Part shown: positions 10,368 to 19,685 of the stretch, piece by piece | Layout: each line of letters begins with the position of its first letter | Numbering within the stretch: position 1 is the stretch's first letter | DNA from: Stemphylium vesicarium | Taxonomy: Eukaryota > Ascomycota > Dothideomycetes > Pleosporales > Pleosporaceae | Direction: 5' to 3' | Length of the DNA stretch: 21,417 nucleotides | NCBI GenBank assembly: GCA_004380135.1 | Contig: QXCR01000294.1 | Coordinates: 1-21,417, forward strand | Notes under the pieces: model-generated | What the model saw: the letters and a program-made list of their open reading frames with translations, nothing else | Told to the model about the DNA's origin: nothing | Database searches by the model: none | Position numbers and translations under genes: made by a program

Positions 10368-10672
10368 GATTTCTATGTGCAATGGTTCGGATGGTGTGTG
10401 GTCGCGACAATTGTTACGCGCAAAAGTTCGGAGGAGAGCTCGGGCGCGGCAACTTTTTTCGAGGGAATCGCGCTAAGAGACACTCGCCAAGCTAGTCTAT
10501 CAGCTCACCGTAAGCCAGCGACCATCTTCATCTTCCTGCTACGCGCGCATACTTTATTGATTGTGATTAAACTTCCCTTGGCCTTTTCACTGAATACATC
10601 CATCTGCTCAGCGATTAATCCCCTTTCCCCACAAACAACTATCATTAACCCTAATCTCGAGCCTCAATCAGC
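10368..10672. promoter_or_regulatory. Shared divergent promoter of the nop15-like gene and smn1
   Basis: Only 305 bp separate the two start codons, so both genes must take their core promoters and leaders from this interval. It is GC-richer near the nop15-like side and pyrimidine-rich near the smn1 side (tttcccc, ccctaatctcg). No TATA box stands out. Pairing of an rRNA-assembly gene with an snRNP-assembly gene would fit co-expression, but that is inference. Confidence 0.55.
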
Positions 10673-11419
10673 ATGGCGCCAGTCGTCGACATGAGCGACA
10701 AGCATGCCTGGGACGACTCTCTACTGATCAACTCCTGGGATGAGGCTGTGAACGAGTACAAGGTATGAAACTTTGGTGTTGAATTCTGTTGTAACTTTTC
10801 GATTGACGCGTGTGCAGAAGTATCACAGCATCCACCAGTCAGGCAAGAGACTAGAAGACGTGTTGACTGAAGACGAGCTGAAAGAGTTGCGAGAGTGAGT
10901 ACTTTTCCACATTTTTGACAGCATCAAGTTGACGTCAGTAGCGACTATGGCGACTTGATGGAGGCGGCTAATGTCGTCGCGGAACAGGACGATACCGCCA
11001 TGTCCAATGTAGAAACCAGTGGCGCTGCCCAGCCAGACCAGACCAAGCAGGTACGTGTACATACGAAACAGTCGGTACCGAACCCTGTCTTACAAGAACC
11101 AGGAACCAGAACGCTCCGAGCAGCAAGAACACGTCCTGGCTCAATCGCCAACTGCTGGCGCTGCCCCGGCGCCATCTGCGGCTGAATCTCTTACAGATGG
11201 CATGCCACAAGCTATTCTCGGAACAGGTACGTTGTGACTTTGACAGCCGTTACTTCCGGGTAGTTTGGAAGCTTTTGACAGCTAACGGCATGCTGACTAT
11301 CTGTAGTCAAAGACGAAAACATGAAAAACATGATGATGTCCTGGTATTATGCTGGATACTACACAGGTTTGCATGCGGGACAGCAGCAAGCGCCGCAGGA
11401 CGCTCAACCAAAGCAATAG
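10673..11419 (+). CDS. smn1: SMN homologue, short form with Gemin2-binding region and YG box
   Basis: Predicted to load Sm proteins onto spliceosomal snRNAs together with Gemin2 (Yip11 in fission yeast). Exons 10673-10762, 10818-10894, 10939-11050, 11103-11226 and 11307-11419 give 171 residues, with introns of 44-80 nt. Residues 12-36 (AWDDSLLINSWDEAVNEYKK and onward) match the SMN Gemin2-binding helix. Residues 143-159 (MMMSWYYAGYYTGLHAG) are the YG-box oligomerisation helix with its Tyr/Gly spacing. A Gln/Ala/Pro-rich linker lies between. No Tudor domain is present, as in the fission yeast protein. Two acceptors are ambiguous: 10938 or 10941 (cag tag, changing Ser to Asp while both keep frame), and 11096 or 11102 (with or without Asn-Gln). 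The gene is absent from budding yeast but common in filamentous fungi. Confidence 0.9.
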
Positions 11420-12237
11420 TCGCGAGGAATGACGTCTACAAAGGCAGTGCACATGGAATGCGTGGTTACCCACTGCGTTGAAAAACAAAATGCAGGTATA
11501 GAGGCTTGTATGTCACTACGTCGGACCAATGAGGGTGTGTGCGCCCCATTGCTTAACCCCTACGCGCGACTGACCGCCAACAGTTCGTGCCTCAAAATCC
11601 GGAAAACCAGGCGGTGACAAGTTGGACCCCAGACCCTTTCATGCGGCTCACGGCTTTTCCAGCCCCACGGCTCAGGCATCATGAGTAGCTGTGTCCTTGC
11701 GCGTATACCCTATGTGGTTCTTAGATTACCGAATGGGGCCTACGCGGGGAGAAGCGAGACGGATCTGCGACACTACCGCGACAGTCTCGAACCCACCTCC
11801 AACGGTTCGAGCATCAAACCACGCCCGCATACACACCCAACCGAGTCCGCATCACCAAAATCTCGCCATTATTTCGCATCTGATCTACGCCATGCCGAGT
11901 CCCAAAGGAGGCTGGTGTTTCGCCCTGTATGTGACCCTGCCGGCGCGCAAGCCCTTCAGAACCAACAATTTCATGCGTGGATTTAAGGAATACAATATCC
12001 CCCCCAGGCAAACATCTTATCTTCCCTCATCTCCAGCTCATCTTGCCTCATAATACCAAGTGCTCCACTTTCTCTTTTCTTCCTATTCATCTACTTCTTT
12101 TCTTAACGATTCGAGCCGGCCCTCGTAGTGCCCTTCCAATCCTTCAACCTACATTCTAGTTGCTTGCAGCGCAGGCTTACGCTCACTTTTTCACGACACG
12201 CTCTATTTTACGCACGAATACGCAAGTTCTAGTCATA
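11420..12237. other. Intergenic region, promoter side of the cupredoxin gene
   Basis: About 820 bp with no supportable gene. The last 230 bases are strongly pyrimidine-rich (ttccctcatctccag, ctttctcttttcttcc), typical of the leader of a highly expressed fungal gene. This fits the secreted protein that starts at 12238. Overlapping open frames at 11681-12053 are low-complexity and are not called. Confidence 0.45.
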
Positions 12238-13102
12238 ATGAAGTACTTCACAGCACTACCTCTGGCAGCTGCCTTTGCCTCTGCCGAGATGCAGGTCATG
12301 AGCCTTGCTCCTGCTGCCGCAACCGGCGCAATGACACATACCGTAAGTTAAATCACGCGATTGGTAGTCCATATCAACCTAACCATCAGCAGGTCATCGT
12401 TGGTGGTGTCAAGCCCGTAGCAACCGGTATGGCGCCCGTCCTCGGTTACAGCCCAGAAGCCATCAAAGCCGCCGTCGGCGACATGGTTGTATTCGAATTC
12501 ATGCAGAAGAACCACACGGCTACACAGTCCACCTTTGCCGAGCCGTGCAAGAAGATGGAAGGAGGAATGGACTCTGGCTTCATGCCTAACCCAGAGGGCA
12601 AGGCGGGCGTGACGTGGAACATGACTGTTGAGACGGAGGAACCGCTTTGTAAGTTCCCGCATGACCTCTTACCTGGGCTTGGATAGGCGGCTAATGAACA
12701 TGAATAGGGTTCTACTGCAAGCAACAAAACGGTATCCACTGCGGCAAGGGTATGGTGTTTTCCATCAACGCCGCCGAGACAGGCGACAAGACCATGGCCG
12801 ACTTCAAGGGTCTGGCCATCAAGACAAACGGCACCAGCCTTGTTGAAGGCGACCTCCAGTCCGTCGACCCTGGCGCGGCTGCTGCTCCCACCACTGTTAC
12901 CGTCGAGGCGGGTGCTGGCGGCGCTTCTGCTACCGGCACCGGTACCGCTGAATCTGCCATGGCTTCTGCTACTGTTGTTGCCGGTGAGGGTATGGACGGT
13001 CAGGGCCAGGCTTGCACTTGCCAGTGCTTGTGTGGCGCTGCTTCCTTCCCCGAGACGGCTGCTATCAACAGCTTTGGTGGTTACGCTGGCATGATTGCGT
13101 AG
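12238..13102 (+). CDS. Secreted cupredoxin-like (type 1 copper) protein
   Basis: Exons 12238-12342, 12393-12648 and 12708-13102 (introns 50 and 59 nt) encode 251 residues. A signal peptide covers about residues 1-16 (MKYFTALPLAAAFASA). The cupredoxin fold is indicated by VGDMVVFEFMQKNHTATQS, with H76 as first ligand, then W121-F-Y-C124, H131 in GIHCGKG and M136: the His-Cys-His-Met set of a blue copper site. An Ala/Thr/Gly-rich linker (about 180-215) leads to a Cys cluster, CTCQCLC, near the end. The closing residues are weakly hydrophobic but not a clear GPI signal. Related fungal proteins are annotated as extracellular serine-rich or phytocyanin-like proteins, and their partners are unknown. 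The acceptor at 12392 could be read three bases earlier, adding one Gln. Confidence 0.85.
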
Positions 13103-13904
13103 ATTCAGTTGCGACGACGATATACCTGGAGAAAGGGGGTTGTTTAATGGGGTGGTAGCAGTGAAGGTGGCGATGACAAAGAGGGAGAGAAAGCAGATAT
13201 TCTTATGAATGGGGTTCGGCGAAGACCGCTTCTGGTTCGGCAAGTCTTTCCTCCGGACTCTTTTATATACCATCTTATGGGGCGCTTCTTCTTTTTTTCG
13301 CATTATACCGGTGTCCACACGCTGGCGATGGCTAGATTGCCGCTGCCCGGTGTGGTATACATACATCATGAGAGGGAGTGTGCTTCGGAACTTGGATAGT
13401 TTTGTTCACGTTTGTGTAAAACTTACATACAATATTAGAGAAGAGCTAGATCCAAGAGATCGCCACTTGCATATATACCTGGTCTGGTCCTCGTGAGGCT
13501 TGAGATGTCGTGCTTTCTTCTCTCCTCCGGATGGCTGCTAAGAGATATTTTGAACAGAGAATATCGAAGCCCACTGGGCTTCTGATGAAAGATAGTTCAA
13601 AGTCATAACAGGGCACATCACAGCATTCTTTGCGAAATCAGCATTCCGTGCATTCCAGTGTGTATCCAAGTAATCCAAACCAGAAAAGAAAAGAAAAGAA
13701 AAACAAGCCCTCGCTCATACACCCTCTAAAGTCCCGATTTCCCGTGATAAAACTCCGCTGCTCAATAATGGTGGTGAGAGTGGCAAAGGCCATCTAAATT
13801 GCCATGTAGCCAATCGCCATGTCGTTGTCGTCGCATTCAGATTTCGCTGTCGCCCACGGGTACAGCTGGTTGCGCGGAGAGCGCTACCAGCCCAGTTTGA
13901 CCGC
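13103..13904. other. Convergent 3' flanks of the cupredoxin and SERF genes
   Basis: About 800 bp with no recognisable coding sequence. Short open frames at 13205-13496 have no family features and probably lie in the 3' UTR of the cupredoxin gene. A small pentanucleotide repeat (AAAAG, about four copies) lies at about 13683-13702. Nothing else stands out. Confidence 0.4.
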
Positions 13905-14332
13905 TCATTTCTTGGCGCCCTCAGCCTTCTTTGCCTCCGCTACAAACACGCCCGAAGTCAGCAATCGGGATAGGAAATAACACCAAGCAGCCGCTCAGGA
14001 TAAAAAGAGTGAAATACAAACGTACCAGCAGCTTGCTTAGCGCGCATGATTTCCGCAACGTTCTCCTTGGTGCGGGCGAATTCGGTGCCGGATTGCTACA
14101 GCCTGGGCGTTAGCTACGAACCATCAACACCACCAGCACCACTTCTTTTGCTCTGTGGCTATTCTTCTGCTTGGAAGGGTTGCACGTACAGTGTTCTTGC
14201 CTTTCTGTCGGAATGTCAGCGCTTGCGATACTCAGAAAATGACTGTTGACAGTGGTTGGGCGGCCTTACCTTTCCAGCCTGTTCCTTAAGGTTCTTCTCA
14301 CGAGCCTTGTCGCGCTGGTTGCCACGAGCCAT
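13905..14332 (-). CDS. SERF/4F5-family small protein
   Basis: Exons 14332-14270, 14204-14190, 14095-14026 and 13939-13905 give 60 residues beginning MARGNQRDKAREKNLKEQAG, the hallmark N-terminus of the SERF (small EDRK-rich factor, 4F5) family. The remainder includes SGTEFARTKENVAEIMRAKQ and ends in Ala/Lys-rich residues. The protein is highly charged and probably disordered or helical. SERF proteins bind RNA and acidic partners, modify amyloid formation and have a role around the nucleolus. The specific role here is inferred. Exon 2 is only 15 nt (Lys-Gly-Lys-Asn-Thr) between introns of 65 and 94 nt. All junctions are GT-AG and in phase, and the family-like reading across them supports the model. 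No single open frame shows this gene, so it is easily missed. Confidence 0.88.
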
Positions 14333-15501
14333 CTTGTCTTGTCTCTTCTTGCCGCAACGTCTTCACACGACAAGATTATTTGCTCTTGACTATTATCGCT
14401 GCTTGCGAAGGCTTTTTTTCTTTGTAGAGTGGAATTCGGGGCTAGGGGTTTAGGGGAAATAAAAGTCTGAGTGCTTGTCAGCAGCGCGCTGGAAGTTCTG
14501 GTAAAAATAGCGCGCGGATGTTTGGGTACCGGCCAATCAGCGGCTTGTAGGGTAATCGCGATCGCGGGCTAGATCGCGGGAGGAGCCACGTGGATGCGAC
14601 CTTCACGCCCGTGGTTCTTTCCCGGATGTGTGGTGTTTCTTCTTTCTGCATGTCTCTTGTCGCCCGGCTATTGATATGATTAGGATGGGGCTTCCTCCGT
14701 CGCCGGGCTGGCTCGTGGTTGCCTGCACTCGATGACCGGCCAGTACGATCGGTACAACGGTAACACGATTCCACTTTATTTCTCACATGTGTCAGCGTCG
14801 TCTGACCGTAGATGCGGACACTTTAGCTCTCGCTCATGTTGTTGCCTCCATCTCTTTTCCATCTTGGAGCTGTGCCTATACTCTCCAGTTCATTTTCGCC
14901 TCGCAATTATACCTCAGCATGCTTACATTGCTGCGTGCTCATCTAAGACACTACGAAGACGAAGCCAGGGAGGCTTCTTCAAAATCAAAAGACTGTTCAA
15001 CTCATTGTAATTTGCGGTGGGATGCGCTAAGCTGCATAGGCTGTACAAGGCGATCCCCGAAGATGATGCTCTCGCAGCAACGAGGTGGTACAATCTCACG
15101 GTTGACACATTGCATGGCCTTGGAGAACAGTTAGTACGGCATAGAGAGTGGTCTAAATGCACCCGTCTATTCCATACTACAGATTTCTAGACCTGGAACT
15201 CGCAGGATTGGAACGCATCTCTATCTAAGCTCGCAATTACCTTCTAAACGCATGTCTTTTACGACTGGACATGGGTAATGAGAACGATGGAACTGCAAGT
15301 GGACGAGGTTCGGCACGTCTAAGCAGCATCGCACACACACATTGATGTCAATTCGATCAGGGGGCAACATTATGCATCTGATGTAATGACTCTTCGGAAT
15401 TTTGTGCTCATAGCAACTGCCGTCGTGGTCGCCTAGTACCCCGCACAAGGCTGAACGATGACTGCAGCAGCCATATACCGGTGTCAAACAAGCAAAAGGG
15501 G
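14333..15501. other. Divergent intergenic region between SERF and the HET pseudogene
   Basis: About 1.17 kb. No complete gene is visible. Around 15011-15187 a plus-strand frame without a start codon reads protein-like residues (CAKLHRLYKAIPEDD ... TRWYNLTVDTLHGLGEQLV) to a TAG. It could be a gene fragment or chance and has no family match that I recognise. The left part should contain the SERF promoter. Confidence 0.35.
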
Positions 15502-17458
15502 ATGACACAATATACCTATTCGCCACTGGACGAGAGTAATAGCGAGATCAGGCTGATAACTCTCCTACCTTCGACCGATCGAGACAGTCCAGTGATCTGC
15601 AATATAACAGTCGCACGACTAGCGGAAGACAACATACCGCAATATGAAGCGCTATCCTATACCTGGGTTTCGGCAGTGTCACCCTGCAAAGTTCGCGTTT
15701 CATCAAATACAGAAGAATATATCGACATTACCAGAAACCTCGCAGAAGACCTGCCATACCTAAGAGACGCTGTCACACCACGTGTAATTTGGATAGACGC
15801 CATTGTAATTAATCAACAAGACATTGCGGAGAGAAGTACACAGGTCCAGCGCATGGCCGACATCTACAGCATGGCAGAAAGCGTCGTTGTTTGGCTGGGT
15901 TTGGACGATGTTCACAGCAAGATTACCATGCAAAGGTGCAAGACTGTTTATGAAAGAGTCGATGCGCATTCTGCATTACTTGGAATTCTGAAAAGCCGCG
16001 ATAATCACCCCGTAAGTCTTGGTTTGAACGATGTGCGTGCACTACTTGAATACGACAAGACAACCTGCCAAGCAATTGCAAGCTTCCTGCGGCGAGCGTG
16101 GTTCCATCGACTTTGGATCTGGCAGGAAATAGGACTTGCGAGACCTGGTGTGTCGATTGTATGTGGCTTGGATGTCATGCCTTGGAAATATTTCACAAAT
16201 TACCTGCTCTGCTTTTCGTCTAAAACGGGGTACCCGAAGGCTTCAATAAAGGTGGCATGTTTCCATGAGGTAGTCCAAAATGCCGTTGATCTCTCGAGCA
16301 ACCTCACCAACAGTTCTATCGCTAGCTTAATTTACTCGATGAAGAACGCCCTTTGTGCGGACCCCCGAGACCGAGTGTACGGTATTCTCGGACTTGGGCG
16401 CCAGATTGGTATGCAAGTAGAGATGACAACCGACTACAGCAAATCGGTAGCAGAAGTATACCTAGATCTCACGATACAAACTATCCAAATTTCCAGATAT
16501 TTGGATATACTTTGCCTGATGGCACACGGCCAAACTGGAGATCAGTGGCCGTCATGGGTACCTCGTCTTGGAAATCCAAATATTCCCTGGCCTTTTTTCA
16601 AATCGCAAGCAGCGACAGAAACTCAGGCCTACGTAGATTTCAAGCCTGGTCGTATCCTGAAAGCGACAGGACTAAAGATGGACAGGATAATACTGGCAGA
16701 CACCGTCCATGACCCGGCAGAGTCCATCAAAACCAGAGTCCGACGGTGGATGAACATGTTAAATCCAGACGAAGCTTACGTAGACTGAAACTCAGTAGCT
16801 GAAGCATTTTGTCGTGTGGTCTGTTGCAGCCAAATGGCTGATTCATACCATCCATCACGTAGTGATTATCCAGACATGGAAGTCTCACTAGAGGCTATTC
16901 GAGAGAACATACATACCCGACATAGTGATAACGGCGTGGGATCAGGTTGGAATTCGTTTTGGGAAGTAAAGGATCAACTGAAGGACGACAATTCTTCCGG
17001 TCATGTCAAGGCTATTTCGGTATAGGCCCTCTCGGCTTGCAAGAAGGGGATCAAATCTGCTTATTGCTCGGCTTTGACGCACCTCTTGTTTTACGTCCAC
17101 ATAATGATGGGCGTTTCAAATCATCGGACCGAGCTACGTCGGGGGCCTAGCCGCTGGGGAAGCGCTTTTGGGTTCATTGCCAGAAAATTATCGCATGGTA
17201 AATGCATACGATGAAGCATCCCAGAGGTATTACTACGGCTTCCTCAATTCATAAACAGGGGCAGTGCAGGTAGAGGACCCAAGACTAGGTCCGGAGTTGC
17301 CAGAGGGGTGGCAACGAGTAAAGCTTGACACGAATCACATTTTCCCTGCATACTTTCACGAAAGCAATCCGGAGGCGCGGATATGGCGGGATCCGATGTC
17401 GACGAAATCGGAATTACTCAAGCGTGGAGTACCATTGGAGGATATCGAGTTTTCATAA
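15502..17458 (+). pseudogene. HET-domain (heterokaryon incompatibility) gene, broken by stops and frameshifts
   Basis: HET-domain proteins trigger cell death in fungal non-self recognition. From the ATG at 15502, 428 codons are open. The domain starts at QYEALSYTW (47-55), continues with VIWIDAIVINQQDIAERSTQ, MADIYSMAESVVVWLGLDD and RRAWFHRLWIWQEIGLA, and DPRDRVYGILGL follows. A TGA at 16786-16788 then interrupts, but the same frame continues with NSVAEAFCRVV, where relatives have an xEAFWRTL block. At about 16970 the homology moves frame (GRQFFRSCQGYFGIGPLGLQ, then LRPHNDGRF). At about 17115 it moves again (GPSYVGGLAAGEALLGSLPE), a TAA interrupts at 17252-17254, and the usual ending (DPRLGPELPEGWQ ... 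RGVPLEDIEF) runs to 17458. No intron set rescues this. A truncated product keeping the HET domain remains possible. The upstream in-frame GTG at 15481 is unlikely to be the start. Confidence 0.85.
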
Positions 17459-17922
17459 TCGCTTTACAGGAAATGAAATACGTTACAAGGAACACGATTG
17501 AGGCTACTGCCTTTGATAGTAATCATGGCTTGCCAGTGGGGAAAAGAGCTGTGAAGACAAAGGCTGAGATTGACCAGTCTCCATGATATGCATTGATCTC
17601 TCATGTGGTTCTGAACTACATGTCGCATTGACATGCCTGATTTAGTGCTAACGCTGGACTTTGATGATAGTGCACATTCGAGGTTTCGATACGGTACTGT
17701 TGCGAGGTGGGGTGGATAGTGGGGAGCAGCGCACGCATGAGCCCTTGAGGCACGACCTTTTACCATACAAAGACGTTGCAATGTGGGGCTCATCTGTCAC
17801 ATGCAGGCACTACGCGCTAAGCGAGACCCTTCCATGTTCTCCACCCACCTTTGGTCTTCGTAAGCGCATCTGCAAGACATTTTCCCACCACGCCGCCTCA
17901 CCACAACTGCACCACCACCACC
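17459..17922. other. Intergenic region upstream of the small zinc-finger gene
   Basis: No gene is supportable in this 464-bp interval. The last 100 bases are C-rich (cctcaccacaactgcaccaccaccacc), consistent with the 5' leader of the next gene. No repeat or RNA gene was recognised. Confidence 0.4.
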
Positions 17923-18279
17923 ATGCCTATTTCCAAGAAAGACAGAGTATGTGTTGATTCATTTCAAGCCGCGAACATATCGCTTACGCATGCACAGATT
18001 CAGCGCGAGCACAAGAAAGCCGACAAGGCTGGTACCCGCGCGCCCGTCAAGGCCAACGGTCTGCCGGTCAAGGCGCCGAAGCCAACCTCTATTGTAGGCT
18101 CTCTCATGCCAACTTGGCATGCCACCCCCGAACACTGCTGACAAATGACCCAACTGCAGTGCCAGAACTGCCGCCGCGAGATCGTCAACACGAACAAGGC
18201 CCAGCTCGAAGCCCACGCCGCCAGCCACGACGCAACCCTATGGCCCAAGGAAAAGTGCTGGCCAAACGACTTCTCATGA
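17923..18279 (+). CDS. Small zinc-finger protein of the At2g23090-like type
   Basis: Exons 17923-17946, 17998-18093 and 18160-18279 (introns 51 and 66 nt) encode 79 residues. The N-terminal half is basic and probably disordered (MPISKKDRIQREHKKADKAG), followed by an Ala/Pro/Lys linker. The C-terminal half holds a zinc-binding pattern C41-x2-C44-x14-H59-x3-H63 in ICQNCRREIVNTNKAQLEAH, ending with a Trp/Cys-containing tail. The layout (basic disordered head, single C2H2-type finger) matches the small eukaryotic At2g23090-like zinc-binding proteins, whose function is poorly known. All three exons share one reading pattern, and the first exon is only eight codons. Family assignment is from pattern recall. 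Confidence 0.78.
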
Positions 18280-19250
18280 GGGATAGGGCATGATTGAAGA
18301 GCATATGAAAAGAGCGAAAAAGATGGAGCGGGGGTGGGGGCGAGAGCGAGAGTGAGAGCGAGAGTGAAAGCGATACCCAGAACATGCATCGTTGGCGTGT
18401 GCACAGCGCAGGCGGCAAGAAACATTTTTGTCCCCACTCGACGAGCGGGTACTTGTGGGTTACGAACATGCCCCGGACGTCCAAAGATAAGGGCTAGAAC
18501 AGGGACCATTTGCGTGTCCTCTGCCCAACCCCCAAAGCGGTGGGCAATCACTTAAGCCTCTCACTGTTTGGACAGCACCCCTCCTACCTTTCCGAGCCAT
18601 CTTCCTCTTCGTGTCTATTTTTCCTGCCTGTGTTGCTAACTGAACCAAGACCGTTTTTCGCATCCGTCATCGCTGGTCACCATGTTGCTCACCATTTTCG
18701 TACCACTGCCATTCGTACAACCCGCGTCACCTGCTTACTACGGCCTATTGCCATCGTGCTGTTACGTCCTGAACCAGCGGTGAAGGCGGAATACATATCC
18801 AGTCCTTGCAATTGTGTAGGACGCGTATCACTGCCCATCTTTCCAAGTGCATGTGGCCCGTGAAATGCTGCATCCCACAGTGCCGCCGTCGCAATTAAAC
18901 GCATCATCGCATACGGTACGAAGAATTCCAGCCACGATGGCTTGTTGTACGACTCTCGTTGCCGAATAAACAGGGTCTGCAAGGAAGCCAAGTTGTCTCG
19001 GTGTTGAACAATAGCCATCATCCAACCGTTGCTAGGCAGGAGTAAGGGCCATGTAGAAGCTTTTGTACTAATGTCTCCTGATTACCACCTCTCCTACCTG
19101 AATTGGCGAAAATTTCCGAAGCAGTCTTAGCGGATGAATTAATAATTTCACACATCATTTCACCCACGTACTCAATGTGGCTTGGGTTCGTTCATCGGAG
19201 GTAATGTCACGTGCGGACTGTATGAGGATTCAGGCGGTCAATGGAGCTTT
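18280..19250. other. Gene-free region between the zinc-finger and cysteine-rich genes
   Basis: About 970 bp without a convincing gene. A purine repeat of GAGAGC/GAGAGT type at about 18341-18372 lies just 3' of the zinc-finger gene. Open frames on both strands (for example 18510-18863 plus and 18689-19021 minus) show no domains, signal peptides or plausible splice structure. The right end leads into the promoter of the secreted cysteine-rich gene. Confidence 0.4.
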
Positions 19251-19258
19251 TATAAATA
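19251..19258 (+). promoter_or_regulatory. TATA box of the cysteine-rich secreted protein gene
   Basis: TATAAATA lies 173-180 bp upstream of the ATG at 19431. It is followed by a C/T-rich leader (tctctagtctcgccgcc, ctacctccttcg), the usual arrangement for an inducible, strongly expressed fungal gene. It was identified from motif and position. Confidence 0.6.
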
Positions 19259-19430
19259 GAAGGCGTACAAGTGCAGGTCTAATCCCCATCTCTAGTCTCG
19301 CCGCCACCGCGCCCCATCTCTCTCCAACTGCATCCCAGCAACCAGTATAGTTAAACCTATCATCACTAGCCCTCGAACTGCTCTACCTCCTTCGACACAC
19401 TACCACTTCAACAAATTCCAACCTCCAATA

Positions 19431-19685
19431 ATGAAATTCCTCGCCTCCCTCCTCCTGGCCGCCGCCGTCTCTGTCAACGCCATGCGAGCCGACTTCGACG
19501 GCTGCCTCGATCTATACCTCACCGTCGAGGCCTGGGATAACTGCAAAGGAGCCTGCAACCAATTCGACTGCTTCACGGCCTGCCATCGCGTTGGCAGCGG
19601 CGATAAGGCGAGCGATTATGCCATGGTTGGCGAATACAACGGCGCGACGCTTGACTCATGCAGTTGCAAGTGCTACCGGACGTAG
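19431..19685 (+). CDS. Small secreted eight-cysteine protein, effector candidate
   Basis: A single uninterrupted frame encodes 84 residues. A classical signal peptide (about 1-18, MKFLASLLLAAAVSVNA) precedes a mature chain of about 66 residues. The mature chain has eight cysteines spaced DGC, DNC, GAC, FDC, TAC and then DSCSCKC at the end, an even number suited to four disulfides. The chain is acidic to neutral and has no transmembrane segment or GPI signal. A TATA box and a C/T-rich leader precede it. The size, secretion signal and cysteine content are those of fungal secreted cysteine-rich proteins, which include effectors and antimicrobial peptides. I recognise no named family, so the role is open. 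The third-position bias toward G/C supports real coding. Confidence 0.82.
   Translation: MKFLASLLLAAAVSVNAMRADFDGCLDLYLTVEAWDNCKGACNQFDCFTACHRVGSGDKASDYAMVGEYNGATLDSCSCKCYRT

Noticed and set aside
11777..11812. Possible tRNA B-box-like motif (ggttcgag on either strand)
   Set aside because: No matching A box at the right distance and no cloverleaf could be drawn. No tRNA is supported anywhere in the window.
12446..13369. 307-codon minus-strand frame over the cupredoxin gene
   Set aside because: It is an antisense shadow. The plus-strand model has a signal peptide, in-phase introns and copper ligands.
16786..16850. 50-nt intron (16783-16832) that would remove the HET gene's first stop
   Set aside because: The donor GTAGAC is weak and the splice leads at once to another stop. 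Reading straight through the TGA keeps the family-like AEAFCRVV block in frame, so a nonsense mutation fits better.
2978..19685. A secondary-metabolite or other functional gene cluster
   Set aside because: There is no backbone synthase, transporter or pathway regulator. Neighbouring genes belong to unrelated processes.
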